From DATFMH01 sp035267045 (GTDB lineage Bacteria > Bacteroidota > Rhodothermia > Balneolales > DATFMH01), in the NCBI GenBank assembly GCA_035267045.1, contig DATFMH010000008.1:1-14591 (forward strand): DNA of 14,591 bases, in the 5' to 3' direction. This document shows, one piece after another, positions 1 through 8,297 of the stretch. The notes under the pieces are model-generated. The model saw only the letters and a list, made by a program, of their open reading frames with translations, made no database searches and was not told the origin of the DNA. Position 1 is the stretch's first letter. Every line of letters starts with the position of its first letter. The translations under genes were made by a program, and so were the position numbers.

Positions 1-495
1 CGGAATGACTGCGTTGGGGGCCGGTGGAATAATGTACAAAAACATTGAATAGACACTGCTCACGGTCTTTTCGATCCTGCCGGGAAATCTATCAATGAAT
101 GGAGGCGTTTATCATGCGTATCGCTTGTGAAGGACAATTGCCATTGTTAGATTCCTCCACTATGGTCGGAATGACTGCGTTGGGGCCGGTGGAATAATGT
201 ACAAAAACATGGAATAGACACTGCTCACGGTCCTTTCGATCCTGCCGGGAAATCTATCAACGAATGGAAGCGTTTATCATGCTTATTGCTTGTGAAGGGC
301 AATTGCCGTTGCAGATTCCTCCACTATGGTCGGAATGACTGCGTTGGGGGCCGGTGGAATAATGTACAAAAACATTGAATAGACACTGCTCACGGTCTTT
401 TCGATCCTGCCGGGAAATCTATCAATGGATGGAGACGTTTATCATGCTTATTGCTTGTGAAGGACAATTGCCGTTGTAGATTCCTCCGCGATGGT
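1..495. repeat. Tandem array of ~165-bp non-coding repeats
   Basis: Three near-identical head-to-tail units lie at 1-166, 167-330 and 331-495. A fourth unit starts at 496 but loses similarity after about 25 bases. Each unit begins with CGGAATGACTGCGTTGGGG and ends with GATTCCTCCACTATGGT. Every junction therefore forms a REP-like palindrome, ATTCC...GGAAT with inner CCA/TGG arms. Units differ by scattered substitutions and single-base indels (lengths 166, 164 and 165), so no reading frame is kept across the array, and I see no convincing coding frame in it. The array is cut by the left edge of the window, so its true copy number is unknown. The ATTCC-TCC...GGTCGGAATGAC motif resembles a palindrome that is common in intergenic DNA of many bacteria. 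Confidence 0.93.
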
Positions 496-650
496 CGGAA
501 TGACAGCGTTGGGGGCCGGCGTGGCATTAACCCCTGAGAGGGAGTAACAGGATAAGAATAATAAATCTACGGAGATCTGTAGCAAAAGAATCTGTTCGCC
601 GTACCCGGGAATGAATCTAAGTACTCTCCAACTTAAAGTACTTCAAGTAC
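496..650. other. Array remnant and intergenic spacer, no gene seen
   Basis: The first ~25 bases continue the upstream tandem repeat (CGGAATGACAGCGTTGGGGG) and then diverge. The rest is non-coding. Next to the ypdA stop codon are two direct copies of the self-complementary octamer AAGTACTT, at 636-643 and 645-652, with a partial copy at 619-625. The two full copies can fold as a short hairpin (AAGTAC/GTACTT) on the minus-strand transcript just past ypdA. There is no good T-tract after it, so I do not call it a terminator. Confidence 0.6.
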
Positions 651-1637
651 TTATAACTGTATACTACTAACTGATAACTTGTCTATATGATTGGCAATCT
701 GTTCGGCGTGTACACGGGCATTCTCAATGAACCATTTACTGGTGTTGAAACCGCCACAAACCACTCCGGCCAGATAAATGCCTTTTTTACTGGATTCGTG
801 CGTATCCTCATCATATATGGGCGTTTGGTATTCATCCTTTTCAAAGCCGATCCCCATATTGTTCAGCAGGGAGTAGTCGGGATGATAGCCGGTCATGGCC
901 AGGACAAAATCATTTTCTATTGTTTTTACTCCATCCGGTGTTTTAATGGTTACTGATTCCGGTTTGATTTCAAGTACTTCCGAGTTAAAATACGCTGTAA
1001 TTTCACCTTCTTTAATCCGGTTTTCTATATCAGGTTTTACCCAGTATTTAACACCTTCCTTGAGTTCCGAATCCCGGACAACCATCGTCACTTCCGCATT
1101 GCACCGGTATGTTTCAAGAGCTACATCCACACCGGAATTACCTCCGCCGACAACAAGTACTTTTTGAAATGCGTACGGATGCGGTTCGTCGTAATAATGT
1201 TTTACTTTAGGCAAATCTTCACCGGGTATATTCATAAATTGCGGATAATAATAAAAACCGGTAGATATGATAATTTTTTCCGCTTCATATCGATCTTTGT
1301 TGGTAGTGATGACATAATTACCATCGTTTCCTTCCACAGAATCCACTTCTTCATAGAGATTGATGGGAAGTTCAAAACTATCGGCAACACGCCGATAATA
1401 TTCGAGTGCCTCCCTGCGGGTTGGCTTGACTCCATGTGAGATGAAAGGGACACCACCTATTTCGAGTCGATCGGAAGTTGAGAAGAAAGTCATGTTTGTC
1501 GGATAATGGAATAAGGAATTGACAATACAACCCTTTTCGATTATCTGAAATGATATATTCCGTTTTTTCAATTCAATGCCGCACGCGAGTCCGATGGGTC
1601 CTGCACCTATAATTATAACCTTATTACTATTGCTCAC
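651..1637 (-). CDS. ypdA: YpdA-family FAD/NADPH bacillithiol disulfide reductase
   Basis: This 328-residue flavoprotein matches the length of YpdA/Bdr, the family that uses NADPH to reduce oxidised bacillithiol (BSSB) in the cytoplasm and recharge bacilliredoxins. An FAD-binding Rossmann motif GAGPIG sits at residues 11-16. The family stretch YPTNMTFFSTSDRLEIGGVP spans 45-64. The NADPH Rossmann motif GGGNSG is at 164-169. The C-terminal FAD segment ENDFVLAMTGYHPD...GVVCGG spans about 241-296. It has no CxxC, as expected for the family. Firmicutes YpdA has a cysteine inside the first Rossmann loop (GGGPCG); here that residue is Ile15. The start is GTG at 1637; the next in-frame Met is residue 49, too late for the FAD motif. 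It is probably the last gene of an operon with the two genes upstream (63-bp gap). The function assignment rests on family resemblance and assumes that the cell makes bacillithiol. Confidence 0.9.
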   Translation of the reverse strand: MSNSNKVIIIGAGPIGLACGIELKKRNISFQIIEKGCIVNSLFHYPTNMTFFSTSDRLEIGGVPFISHGVKPTRREALEYYRRVADSFELPINLYEEVDSVEGNDGNYVITTNKDRYEAEKIIISTGFYYYPQFMNIPGEDLPKVKHYYDEPHPYAFQKVLVVGGGNSGVDVALETYRCNAEVTMVVRDSELKEGVKYWVKPDIENRIKEGEITAYFNSEVLEIKPESVTIKTPDGVKTIENDFVLAMTGYHPDYSLLNNMGIGFEKDEYQTPIYDEDTHESSKKGIYLAGVVCGGFNTSKWFIENARVHAEQIANHIDKLSVSSIQL

Positions 1638-1700
1638 TCTTTAAAAATATTTTAGGGTTCTTATGTCAGATAATTCAATATTATAAAAAAAAGTAACCGA

Positions 1701-2693
1701 TTATTGTTGTGACCAGTTCAAAAATTGGGTAATTGTTTTATTTAACCAACCGTCTGTTATACTCCAAAAGCCAACATGGCCGCCTTTCTGTGTTATAACG
1801 GGTTTTATATAGGGATTATGATACACATCTTCAAGCGGGACAGCATCAATAGGACAAATAGGATCTTCCTTACTGTGTATGATCAAGGTTGGTACCCGGA
1901 TATCTTTGACATAGGGTGCTGATGAAGCTTTTTCATAATAATCTTTTGCATCAGCGAATCCATGTATTTTTGATGTTATCTGATCATCGAAATCACGCAA
2001 GGTCGAACCGTGGAAATGGGGTATTTGTGGATAGCGTTTTCTTTTCTTGTTAGCTTTACTAACAAGTGTTTGCAGGAATCGATATTCATAGATTTTATTA
2101 AAACCCTGTTCAATAGTTGTCGAACATTTTTCCAGATCGAAAGGAGCCGAAACGGCAACAGCTGCTGAAACGGGAACCGCCTTTTTTTGTTCTCCAAGCC
2201 ATTTCACAAGAATATTTCCGCCCAGTGAAAAACCGACGCTAAATAGGGTACGTTCAGGGAATTTTGCTTGTGCCCAGTTCGCTACAAAATTTAAATCAGA
2301 AGTTTCCCCGGAGTGATAGAATCGCATCTGTCGATTCATGTGAGATCCGCAACTTCTGAGATTCATAGATAGAGAAGAGATGCCGGATTTTTTAAGTGTT
2401 TCGGCTAAGGCCGACATATAATAACGATTACTTGACCCCTCCAACCCATGAAGCAGGATCGTGATGGGTGTTTGACTTCCAGCATCGATGAAGTCGAGTT
2501 CGAGGAAATCGTCATCCGGAGTTGATATGGTTATGCGCTTATAAGGCGGTAGTTTATTACGGTGCAATACAGAACATGCTATAGTGTGTACATGGCCATT
2601 AAAACACCAGGCCGGTGAATTAAACGTTGATGCCGGCTGAAAGGTGTTTATATTCGTTGATCTCCCGTTAGGTTCTAATGTCGATTCCTGCAT
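1701..2693 (-). CDS. YheT-family alpha/beta hydrolase
   Basis: This 330-residue protein belongs to the YheT/COG0429 (ABHD1/3-like) group of alpha/beta hydrolases, which are presumed esterases or lipases of unknown natural substrate. The oxyanion-hole motif LLHGLEGSSNRYY is at 80-92. The nucleophile elbow GFSLGGN at 154-160 gives Ser156. The acid is Asp277 (HSKEDPICP) and the base is His306 (GGHVGF), so the triad is complete. The N-terminal part includes the PAWCFNGHVHTI segment (28-38), which matches the FxNGHxQTI signature typical of this group. I see no signal peptide, so it is probably cytoplasmic. The ATG at 2693 has a GGAG 10 nt upstream. It lies 25 bp downstream of the GNAT-nitrilase gene and 63 bp upstream of ypdA, all on one strand, which suggests cotranscription. 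Confidence 0.88.
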   Translation of the reverse strand: MQESTLEPNGRSTNINTFQPASTFNSPAWCFNGHVHTIACSVLHRNKLPPYKRITISTPDDDFLELDFIDAGSQTPITILLHGLEGSSNRYYMSALAETLKKSGISSLSMNLRSCGSHMNRQMRFYHSGETSDLNFVANWAQAKFPERTLFSVGFSLGGNILVKWLGEQKKAVPVSAAVAVSAPFDLEKCSTTIEQGFNKIYEYRFLQTLVSKANKKRKRYPQIPHFHGSTLRDFDDQITSKIHGFADAKDYYEKASSAPYVKDIRVPTLIIHSKEDPICPIDAVPLEDVYHNPYIKPVITQKGGHVGFWSITDGWLNKTITQFLNWSQQ

Positions 2694-2718
2694 AGTATCA
2701 GTTCTCCATTACAACAAA

Positions 2719-4302
2719 TTATCCTCTGTCAATACGTATATTATTTACTGTTATTGGTTTATCTGACTCAAACTCTTCATTTTTATAATTTATTTCATAC
2801 AAGTCTGTTCTCCGGTCCTTGAGCGGTGTTACAGTACCAAAATGTCGCGCTCGTCTTAAAAGTTCTAAATCGACGTCGGCAATAACGACCATTTCTGTGT
2901 TAGCTTCGGAAATAGAGGCCACACCGTCACGTGAAAACGGGAAATCCGAAGGCGTAAAAATGGCCGATTGGGCGTATTGTATATCCATATTTTCAACAGA
3001 TGGAATATTACCCACCGTTCCTGCTATGGCTGTATATACCTGGTTTTCTATGGCACGTGCCTGTGCACAGATGCGAAGGCGTGTGAACCCGTGCCGTTCG
3101 TCCGTGCAATATGGTATAAATAATATTTGGGCGCCTTTGGCCACCGCTAAACGGGCCATTTCCGGAAATTCGGCATCATAACAAATAAGGATGGCGATAC
3201 GTCCGCGGTCGGTATCGAATACATTAAGTTTGTTACCCGGTTGTATACCCCACCAGCGTCGCTCGCTGGGTGTAATGTGAAGCTTATATTGCCGTTCGAT
3301 AGTCCCGTCTCTGCGGAATAAGTAGGATATATTATATACCTTATCATCTTCAAGTGCGAAATGTGAGCCACCGATAATATTAACATTATACCTGATAGAC
3401 ATGGTATTGAATAACTCCAGGTACTCATCGGTAAACTTAGTCAATTCTCGTGCGGCAAGACCGGGACGTTTCTCTTCCTGAAAACTTAGCAATTGGGTGG
3501 TGAGCAGCTCCGGAAATAAAACGAAGTCACTTTTATAATCGGAAGCCACATCAACAAAATATTCTACCTGTTGAGCAAAATCTTTAAAACCGGTGATCTT
3601 ACGCATTTGATATTGCACGCAACAAATCCGAACCGGATGCGAAGTGACTTTGCGTTTAGGTGCTGTCTGTCGGTATTCAAGGTTAACCCATTCCAATAAC
3701 GTGGCATAACCACAGGACTCTTTATCTTCCCGGAGATAATCTTTCATGATACGTTTTATAACGAATCCGTTTTTCAGCTGAAAAGTTAGTACCGGGTCGA
3801 AGATTTTCTTTTCATTTACGGCGCGTATATATTCAAAAACGGTGTATTCATCTTTGAATTTATGATAAAAGGGGAGGCGGCCGCCAACAAGGATCCTTCT
3901 CAGGTTGAGTTTAGCGCATAATTCCTTACGCAATTCATACATCCTGCGTCCGATTTTCATGTTGCGAAATTCAGCATCGACCATAACCTCCATTCCGTAA
4001 AGGGTATCGGCACCCGGATCATGATTTCGGATGTATCCGTTATCAGTTACTTCCTCCCATGTGTGATTATCAGCATATTCATCGATATCGACAATAAGGC
4101 TGCTGGAAGAGGATATGAGTTTGCCATCGTAGAAAATACCAATCTGACCTTCGGGAAAATTTTCAAGCTGTGATTTAAATTGACCGATAGTCCAGGTTTT
4201 CATTCCCGGAAAACAGCGTTCCTGCAAATCTGTGACCGCCTCAAAATCGGGTAATGTTAATGCACGGGATTCAATACTTTTATGGTGATTTTCGATACCC
4301 AT
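2719..4302 (-). CDS. GNAT acetyltransferase-nitrilase (carbon-nitrogen hydrolase) fusion
   Basis: This two-domain cytoplasmic protein has 527 residues. Residues ~12-215 form a GNAT N-acetyltransferase domain. Its acetyl-CoA loop is around 108-122 (MVDAEFRNMKIGRRM), a RxxxIGRR version of the usual Q/RxxGxG/A. Residues ~222-510 form a carbon-nitrogen hydrolase domain with an intact triad: Glu265 (FPELL), Lys340 (RQYKLH) and Cys374 (ICYDAEFPE), plus the accessory Glu347 (TPSER). The layout matches B. subtilis YhcX and the nitrilase-superfamily branch described as carrying an N-terminal RimI-like domain. No substrate is firmly known for that branch. The domain pairing suggests acylation of an amine coupled to hydrolysis or transfer of an amide, which is inference. 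It starts at ATG 4302 and leads the probable operon with the YheT hydrolase and ypdA. Confidence 0.92.
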   Translation of the reverse strand: MGIENHHKSIESRALTLPDFEAVTDLQERCFPGMKTWTIGQFKSQLENFPEGQIGIFYDGKLISSSSSLIVDIDEYADNHTWEEVTDNGYIRNHDPGADTLYGMEVMVDAEFRNMKIGRRMYELRKELCAKLNLRRILVGGRLPFYHKFKDEYTVFEYIRAVNEKKIFDPVLTFQLKNGFVIKRIMKDYLREDKESCGYATLLEWVNLEYRQTAPKRKVTSHPVRICCVQYQMRKITGFKDFAQQVEYFVDVASDYKSDFVLFPELLTTQLLSFQEEKRPGLAARELTKFTDEYLELFNTMSIRYNVNIIGGSHFALEDDKVYNISYLFRRDGTIERQYKLHITPSERRWWGIQPGNKLNVFDTDRGRIAILICYDAEFPEMARLAVAKGAQILFIPYCTDERHGFTRLRICAQARAIENQVYTAIAGTVGNIPSVENMDIQYAQSAIFTPSDFPFSRDGVASISEANTEMVVIADVDLELLRRARHFGTVTPLKDRRTDLYEINYKNEEFESDKPITVNNIRIDRG

Positions 4303-4495
4303 TATAATAGGTTTGATGTGAATGGATTAAAATAATGTAAATAACAAGTTATCTATGAAGATAATATGAAAAACGTTGATATACGTTCCCTGATTGTATG
4401 GAGAAATTATTGAAAGCGATTTTATAATCAATGCGGGGAATTGCTTATCTTAAGGAATTGTTATCAGGTTTAATATTAGAAAAAATTATAGTTTA

Positions 4496-5038
4496 ATGAC
4501 AAAAAGATACGATGAATCCGAACCACTGCATAAAGATGCTTCCAAAAGAACTGTTGCGTCATCCAGGGTTCGAATGAATGAATTGGTTATGCCGAACGAT
4601 ACGAACCCCCTGGGCAATCTTATGGGTGGACGTTTATTACAGTGGATGGACGTTTGCTCGGCAATTTCCGCACAGCGTCATTGTAACCGTAATGTTGTTA
4701 CGGTCTCTGTAGATAGTGTAGAATTTAAAAGTGCTATTAAACTGGGCGAGGTTGTCGTTATCGAAGGCGAGGTTACCCGTGCTTTCCATACTTCTATGGA
4801 AGTGGCAATGCAGGTCTGGGCGGAAAACCTGAGAACCGGTGACCGCAGGCTCTGCACTACATCATTCTATACATTTGTAGCGGTGGATGCCGACGGTAAT
4901 ACGGTTCCGGTACAACCGATTATTGCGGAAACGGAATTTGAAAAGCACAACTACGAAGAAGCAGAATCGAGACGTAAATTACGTCTCGAAATGTCGAGAA
5001 AAAGTATGGAAATGAGTAAAAAATTAAATGATGATTGA
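4496..5038 (+). CDS. Hotdog-fold acyl-CoA thioesterase (YciA/BACH type)
   Basis: This 180-residue single-hotdog protein of the COG1607 acyl-CoA thioesterase family hydrolyses acyl-CoA to free acid and CoA in the cytoplasm. The signature PNDTNPLGNLMGGRLLQWMD spans residues 33-52. It contains the conserved Asn-Pro-x-Gly-Asn-x-x-Gly-Gly run and an Asp (52) at the end of the central helix. A second conserved run, VTVSVDSVEFKSAIKLGEVV, follows at ~68-87. The charged C-terminal tail (EAESRRKLRLEMSRKSME) is typical of family members from Bacteroidota. It starts with ATG at 4496; I see no clear Shine-Dalgarno site. It is transcribed alone, divergent from the GNAT-nitrilase operon, and ends at a strong hairpin terminator. 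The chain-length preference cannot be told from sequence. Confidence 0.9.
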   Translation: MTKRYDESEPLHKDASKRTVASSRVRMNELVMPNDTNPLGNLMGGRLLQWMDVCSAISAQRHCNRNVVTVSVDSVEFKSAIKLGEVVVIEGEVTRAFHTSMEVAMQVWAENLRTGDRRLCTTSFYTFVAVDADGNTVPVQPIIAETEFEKHNYEEAESRRKLRLEMSRKSMEMSKKLNDD

Positions 5039-5062
5039 AAAATCATCGCAAATAAATTATGA

Positions 5063-5105
5063 CATAAAAAAGGGCGCTCCACTATTGGTGATGCCCTTTT
5101 TTATG
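5063..5105. terminator. Bidirectional intrinsic terminator between convergent genes
   Basis: A perfect 13-bp inverted repeat pairs CATAAAAAAGGGC (5063-5075) with GCCCTTTTTTATG (5093-5105) around a 17-nt loop. The A-run on one side and the T-run on the other give a GC-capped stem with a U-tract in either direction. It sits 24 bp after the thioesterase stop and 22 bp from the end of the protease gene, so it probably ends both convergent transcripts. Confidence 0.9.
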
Positions 5106-5127
5106 TAAAGACCAGATAATAAACGGC

Positions 5128-8076
5128 CTATTTAATCAAGGTCATTTTTTGGGTTTGAATACCGCTGGGGGTTTTTAAAACCATGAAATAAATACCACTT
5201 CCTAATTTGTCAGCGTGAAAAGTAATGGTGAACCTTCCGGCTCTTTGGACCCCGTTAATTAATGTTGCTACTTTTTGTCCGAGGATATTGTATACCGAGA
5301 GATCTATTTTTCCCGATTTTGCAAGATTATACTTGATTTGGGTAGTTGGATTGAAGGGATTCGGATAATTTCCTAATAGTTTGGTTTCTTTGGGGAGCTG
5401 GGGATCTTGTGATGGCTTCTCGTTGGCTACAGGTATATCATTTGCATTGACATTGAATAAGTTACGTGCCCTGGCGGCTGCCACTTGCGATTTTAGTTGA
5501 TTCAGGGAATGGCCCCATGCAAAAATAAATCCAACTGTTACCTGACCATTTGGAGCTATGGTATATGGTCCGGATGCCGTAGCTACGGATACGTCCGCAT
5601 TTTGAATAACAGTTACCGAGTCTTTATCCTGCAATGACCAAATTTTTTCCTGATTCGTATATCCGTCATAACCGGAAGTATTGGGATCATAATAAATGCT
5701 GAAATGATAGCGGTCCTGAGATCCGGTGTAACCATTATTGATCGCCAGGTTGCTGGCAATATTACCCATCTGGGCCACAGCAATATACGGTTGAGTGTTA
5801 TCCTGAGGATCATATACATATAACAGGCTGTCCTGTTTGTCGTAACCCGTATTGTTTTGATAGCCGGTACCTAAATCCCAATCGTTATGTAATCCGACAT
5901 ATACCGGTGAAGCCGTTGTACTGCTATTATTAGTTATGGTATACTTAAGAAAAACTGTTTTATCGATATCCTTGTCATTAAAAGCATATGATTCGATTTT
6001 TACATTCATACTCGGAAAATCGGTTACCGGGGAAGTGTCGAATGAACCTGAACCGTCAGCGAGGGATATCGTTCCGGGTTGTTTAATTCTGAATGTCGTC
6101 AAAGGCTTGAAACCATGATTTAGCTGATCGGTCGAGCGTACATTATCGGCTAATTTATGAAAGGAGGAGATCATGAGACCTGACGAAAAAAGGTAATTTC
6201 CGCTATATTTCCCGGCCGTGCTGTCATAAATATTAAATCCTACTCCACCCGGAGTACTCGAACCATAAGGATCCAGGTAGCCGATGCTGCCATCCGATGC
6301 CACTGACATCTGGATATCGTTAGCTTGTGAAATATCGTATAGAAGGCCGTTATAGGTGAAATATTTAAAATCTGAATAACTGAAATGAGAATCAGACATA
6401 CCAAGACGGAACTCAGGCTTGGTAGCTGGATTAAAATTTGAAGATAAAGTAATAGGGAATGAGATCTGAACGGTATCGTTCGTTGCAATCGCCCCTTTGG
6501 TAACTGTACTGTCAGTGATCGTTATACCTGATTGTGTATTACGCAGAATAAATTGAGCGTTTTGCGTCGGAGAATTATAATTGGCCACATCGACAGTAAC
6601 AGTACCTGATTCCCCGGTATTAAGCTTGTCACCGTTAGTGTTTTGGAATTTGAAACCAACAACTTTTAATCCGGGAACACTCGCCGTAACAGCTTTATAG
6701 GCATTAATAACACCATGACCGAGTTGATCCGTATAATCGGGATTAGCGGCATCCACAAAACGGGCTGTCGAACGGATTTGAGAAGCGATACGGTAAGAGC
6801 TCCAGCCATTATGAATTGTTTTAATGAGTCCCGCCAGGCCACTGACCATGGGGGCGGCCATTGAAGTTCCCGACATGGTTCGATATGAGTTGTTTCTGAT
6901 TGTACTGAATATGTGCAAACCGGTAGCCATCACATCGATGGCGTGGCCGTAATTAGAAAAAGATGATTTGGAATCGGAAGTATCGATAGAACCGACACTG
7001 AGAACATTATTGTAGTCGGCCGGGTAGAACAGGTTATTGGTATTGTCGTTACCGGCCGCACCTACCACCAGGGTACCAAGTTTTGAGACAGCATTTATGA
7101 TATCCTGTTCACTTTGCGAATAACCGCCGCCGCCCCAGCTACAGTTTATGACATCGGCGCCGTGCATTGCCGCATAAATGATGCCCTGAAAACCAAAGCC
7201 TATTTCATCGGGATGATCTTTCGTACCCCCGGCTTTAATGGCCATAAATTTACAGTTATACCCGGTACCAGCTATTCCTATGTTATTATTGGTATTGGCC
7301 GCCGCAATACCGGCCACATGAGTTCCATGATCGGAATATTCGGCAATAGGGTCATTATCCTGCTTGACTGTACCCAGAGCAGGATCACCGCTTTCCCAGA
7401 AATCCCAACCCTTGATATCGTCGATGTAACCGTCGTTGTCATCATCTTTACCGTCAAGTGTTTCATTGGGATTAGTCCACATTTTCCCTTTCAGGTCATC
7501 ATGGTTATAATCAACACCCGAATCGACAATTGCGATAATGACCGAAGAGGAACCTTTAGAGATATCAAAAGCCTGATAAAAATTTTCATATCTCAGATAG
7601 TCTAATGTACCATCCTGAACATACGCGTCGTTAGGTACAAATGTGGTTTTCCGAATAAAAACGGGCTCTGCATATTCCACACCCGGCAGACGTGAAACTT
7701 TTGCAGCGAGTTCAACAGGATTGATACCTGATGAATAATGAATCTCATATAATCTTGAAAGGTTATCTATAACATTGTTTAAGTTGGAGGCCGGTACCTT
7801 ATGTCGTTCTATAGCTTTAAGAGCCTGCTCACGATAAACGGATTTCCATATCGACTGAAACTTATCGGCCCCATATCCCTTAAGATAACTCTGAACCATT
7901 GCGCTGTTTGAAGTCGAACCCTGTTTGAAATGGCCAAGCGTTGTATAACTATTGGATTTTAACTTCACCATCAGCATTCCATGAAAGTATGAGCCGTCCT
8001 TTTTCTGAGCATAGGACAAGGAAGTACTGACAAAAAGCAGTAACAGAAAAACAGTTATGACTTTTAATTTTGGCAT
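5128..8076 (-). CDS. Secreted subtilisin-like (S8) protease with type IX sorting domain
   Basis: This is a 982-residue exported serine protease. Residues 1-23 are a Sec signal peptide (MPKLK then a hydrophobic run ending SYAQ). Residues ~24-140 look like a propeptide ending LPGVEYAEPVF. The peptidase domain spans ~150-465 with Asp185 (IVDSGVD), His250 (DHGTHVAG), oxyanion Asn343 (AAGND) and Ser405 (SGTSMAAP), so the triad is complete. An acidic loop at 208-220 (GKDDDNDGYIDD) looks like a calcium site. Residues ~470-895 are beta-rich and unassigned. The final ~80 residues begin GNYPNPFNPTTQIKYNL, continue VYNILGQKVATL and end IQTQKMTLIK: a Por/type IX secretion C-terminal domain that is removed at the outer membrane. 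The protein therefore probably ends up on the surface or outside the cell, degrading proteins. It starts with ATG at 8076 and is divergent from ppx. Confidence 0.93.
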   Translation of the reverse strand: MPKLKVITVFLLLLFVSTSLSYAQKKDGSYFHGMLMVKLKSNSYTTLGHFKQGSTSNSAMVQSYLKGYGADKFQSIWKSVYREQALKAIERHKVPASNLNNVIDNLSRLYEIHYSSGINPVELAAKVSRLPGVEYAEPVFIRKTTFVPNDAYVQDGTLDYLRYENFYQAFDISKGSSSVIIAIVDSGVDYNHDDLKGKMWTNPNETLDGKDDDNDGYIDDIKGWDFWESGDPALGTVKQDNDPIAEYSDHGTHVAGIAAANTNNNIGIAGTGYNCKFMAIKAGGTKDHPDEIGFGFQGIIYAAMHGADVINCSWGGGGYSQSEQDIINAVSKLGTLVVGAAGNDNTNNLFYPADYNNVLSVGSIDTSDSKSSFSNYGHAIDVMATGLHIFSTIRNNSYRTMSGTSMAAPMVSGLAGLIKTIHNGWSSYRIASQIRSTARFVDAANPDYTDQLGHGVINAYKAVTASVPGLKVVGFKFQNTNGDKLNTGESGTVTVDVANYNSPTQNAQFILRNTQSGITITDSTVTKGAIATNDTVQISFPITLSSNFNPATKPEFRLGMSDSHFSYSDFKYFTYNGLLYDISQANDIQMSVASDGSIGYLDPYGSSTPGGVGFNIYDSTAGKYSGNYLFSSGLMISSFHKLADNVRSTDQLNHGFKPLTTFRIKQPGTISLADGSGSFDTSPVTDFPSMNVKIESYAFNDKDIDKTVFLKYTITNNSSTTASPVYVGLHNDWDLGTGYQNNTGYDKQDSLLYVYDPQDNTQPYIAVAQMGNIASNLAINNGYTGSQDRYHFSIYYDPNTSGYDGYTNQEKIWSLQDKDSVTVIQNADVSVATASGPYTIAPNGQVTVGFIFAWGHSLNQLKSQVAAARARNLFNVNANDIPVANEKPSQDPQLPKETKLLGNYPNPFNPTTQIKYNLAKSGKIDLSVYNILGQKVATLINGVQRAGRFTITFHADKLGSGIYFMVLKTPSGIQTQKMTLIK

Positions 8077-8138
8077 AAATGGTTAGTCATGCAAATGTTA
8101 TAGTCGTATAGTACGTTCTAAATAATAATGAATAAAAT

Positions 8139-8167
8139 ATACGTAAGTTGATAGTAAAACTACGTAT
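8139..8167. promoter_or_regulatory. Inverted repeat in the protease/ppx divergent region (possible operator)
   Basis: ATACGTA (8139-8145) and its exact reverse complement TACGTAT (8161-8167) flank a 15-nt AT-rich spacer. The bases just inside also roughly mirror each other (AAGTT against AAAC). The dyad is in the 221-bp divergent spacer, 62 bp upstream of the protease start and 130 bp upstream of ppx. Its spacing would suit a dimeric DNA-binding protein. There is no regulator gene nearby, and the role is inference. Confidence 0.35.
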
Positions 8168-8297
8168 AAAATGTAAAGAATATCGAAATATTACACTTTC
8201 TTTATCATCTCATTACAACATTTTCGAATCAACATTAATTAATATTACCTTCTTAACGTATCCGTGACGGAAAACATATAACAGATACCATGCTTTT

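Noticed and set aside
1..525. Possible repeat protein or toxin-immunity coding array in the 165-bp units
   Set aside because: Unit lengths differ by one or two bases and no frame stays open across units on either strand.
2819..3181. 120-residue plus-strand reading frame
   Set aside because: It is antisense to the nitrilase domain, whose catalytic residues are intact in the minus-strand frame.
4303..4495. Divergent promoters between the GNAT-nitrilase and thioesterase genes
   Set aside because: TATAAT-like words occur (for example 4423-4428) but none has a well-spaced -35 element, so I do not call specific promoters.
7114..7605. 163-residue plus-strand reading frame opposite the protease
   Set aside because: It is antisense to the conserved catalytic domain of the subtilase and looks like a shadow frame, with Ile/Thr-rich sequence and no recognisable domain.
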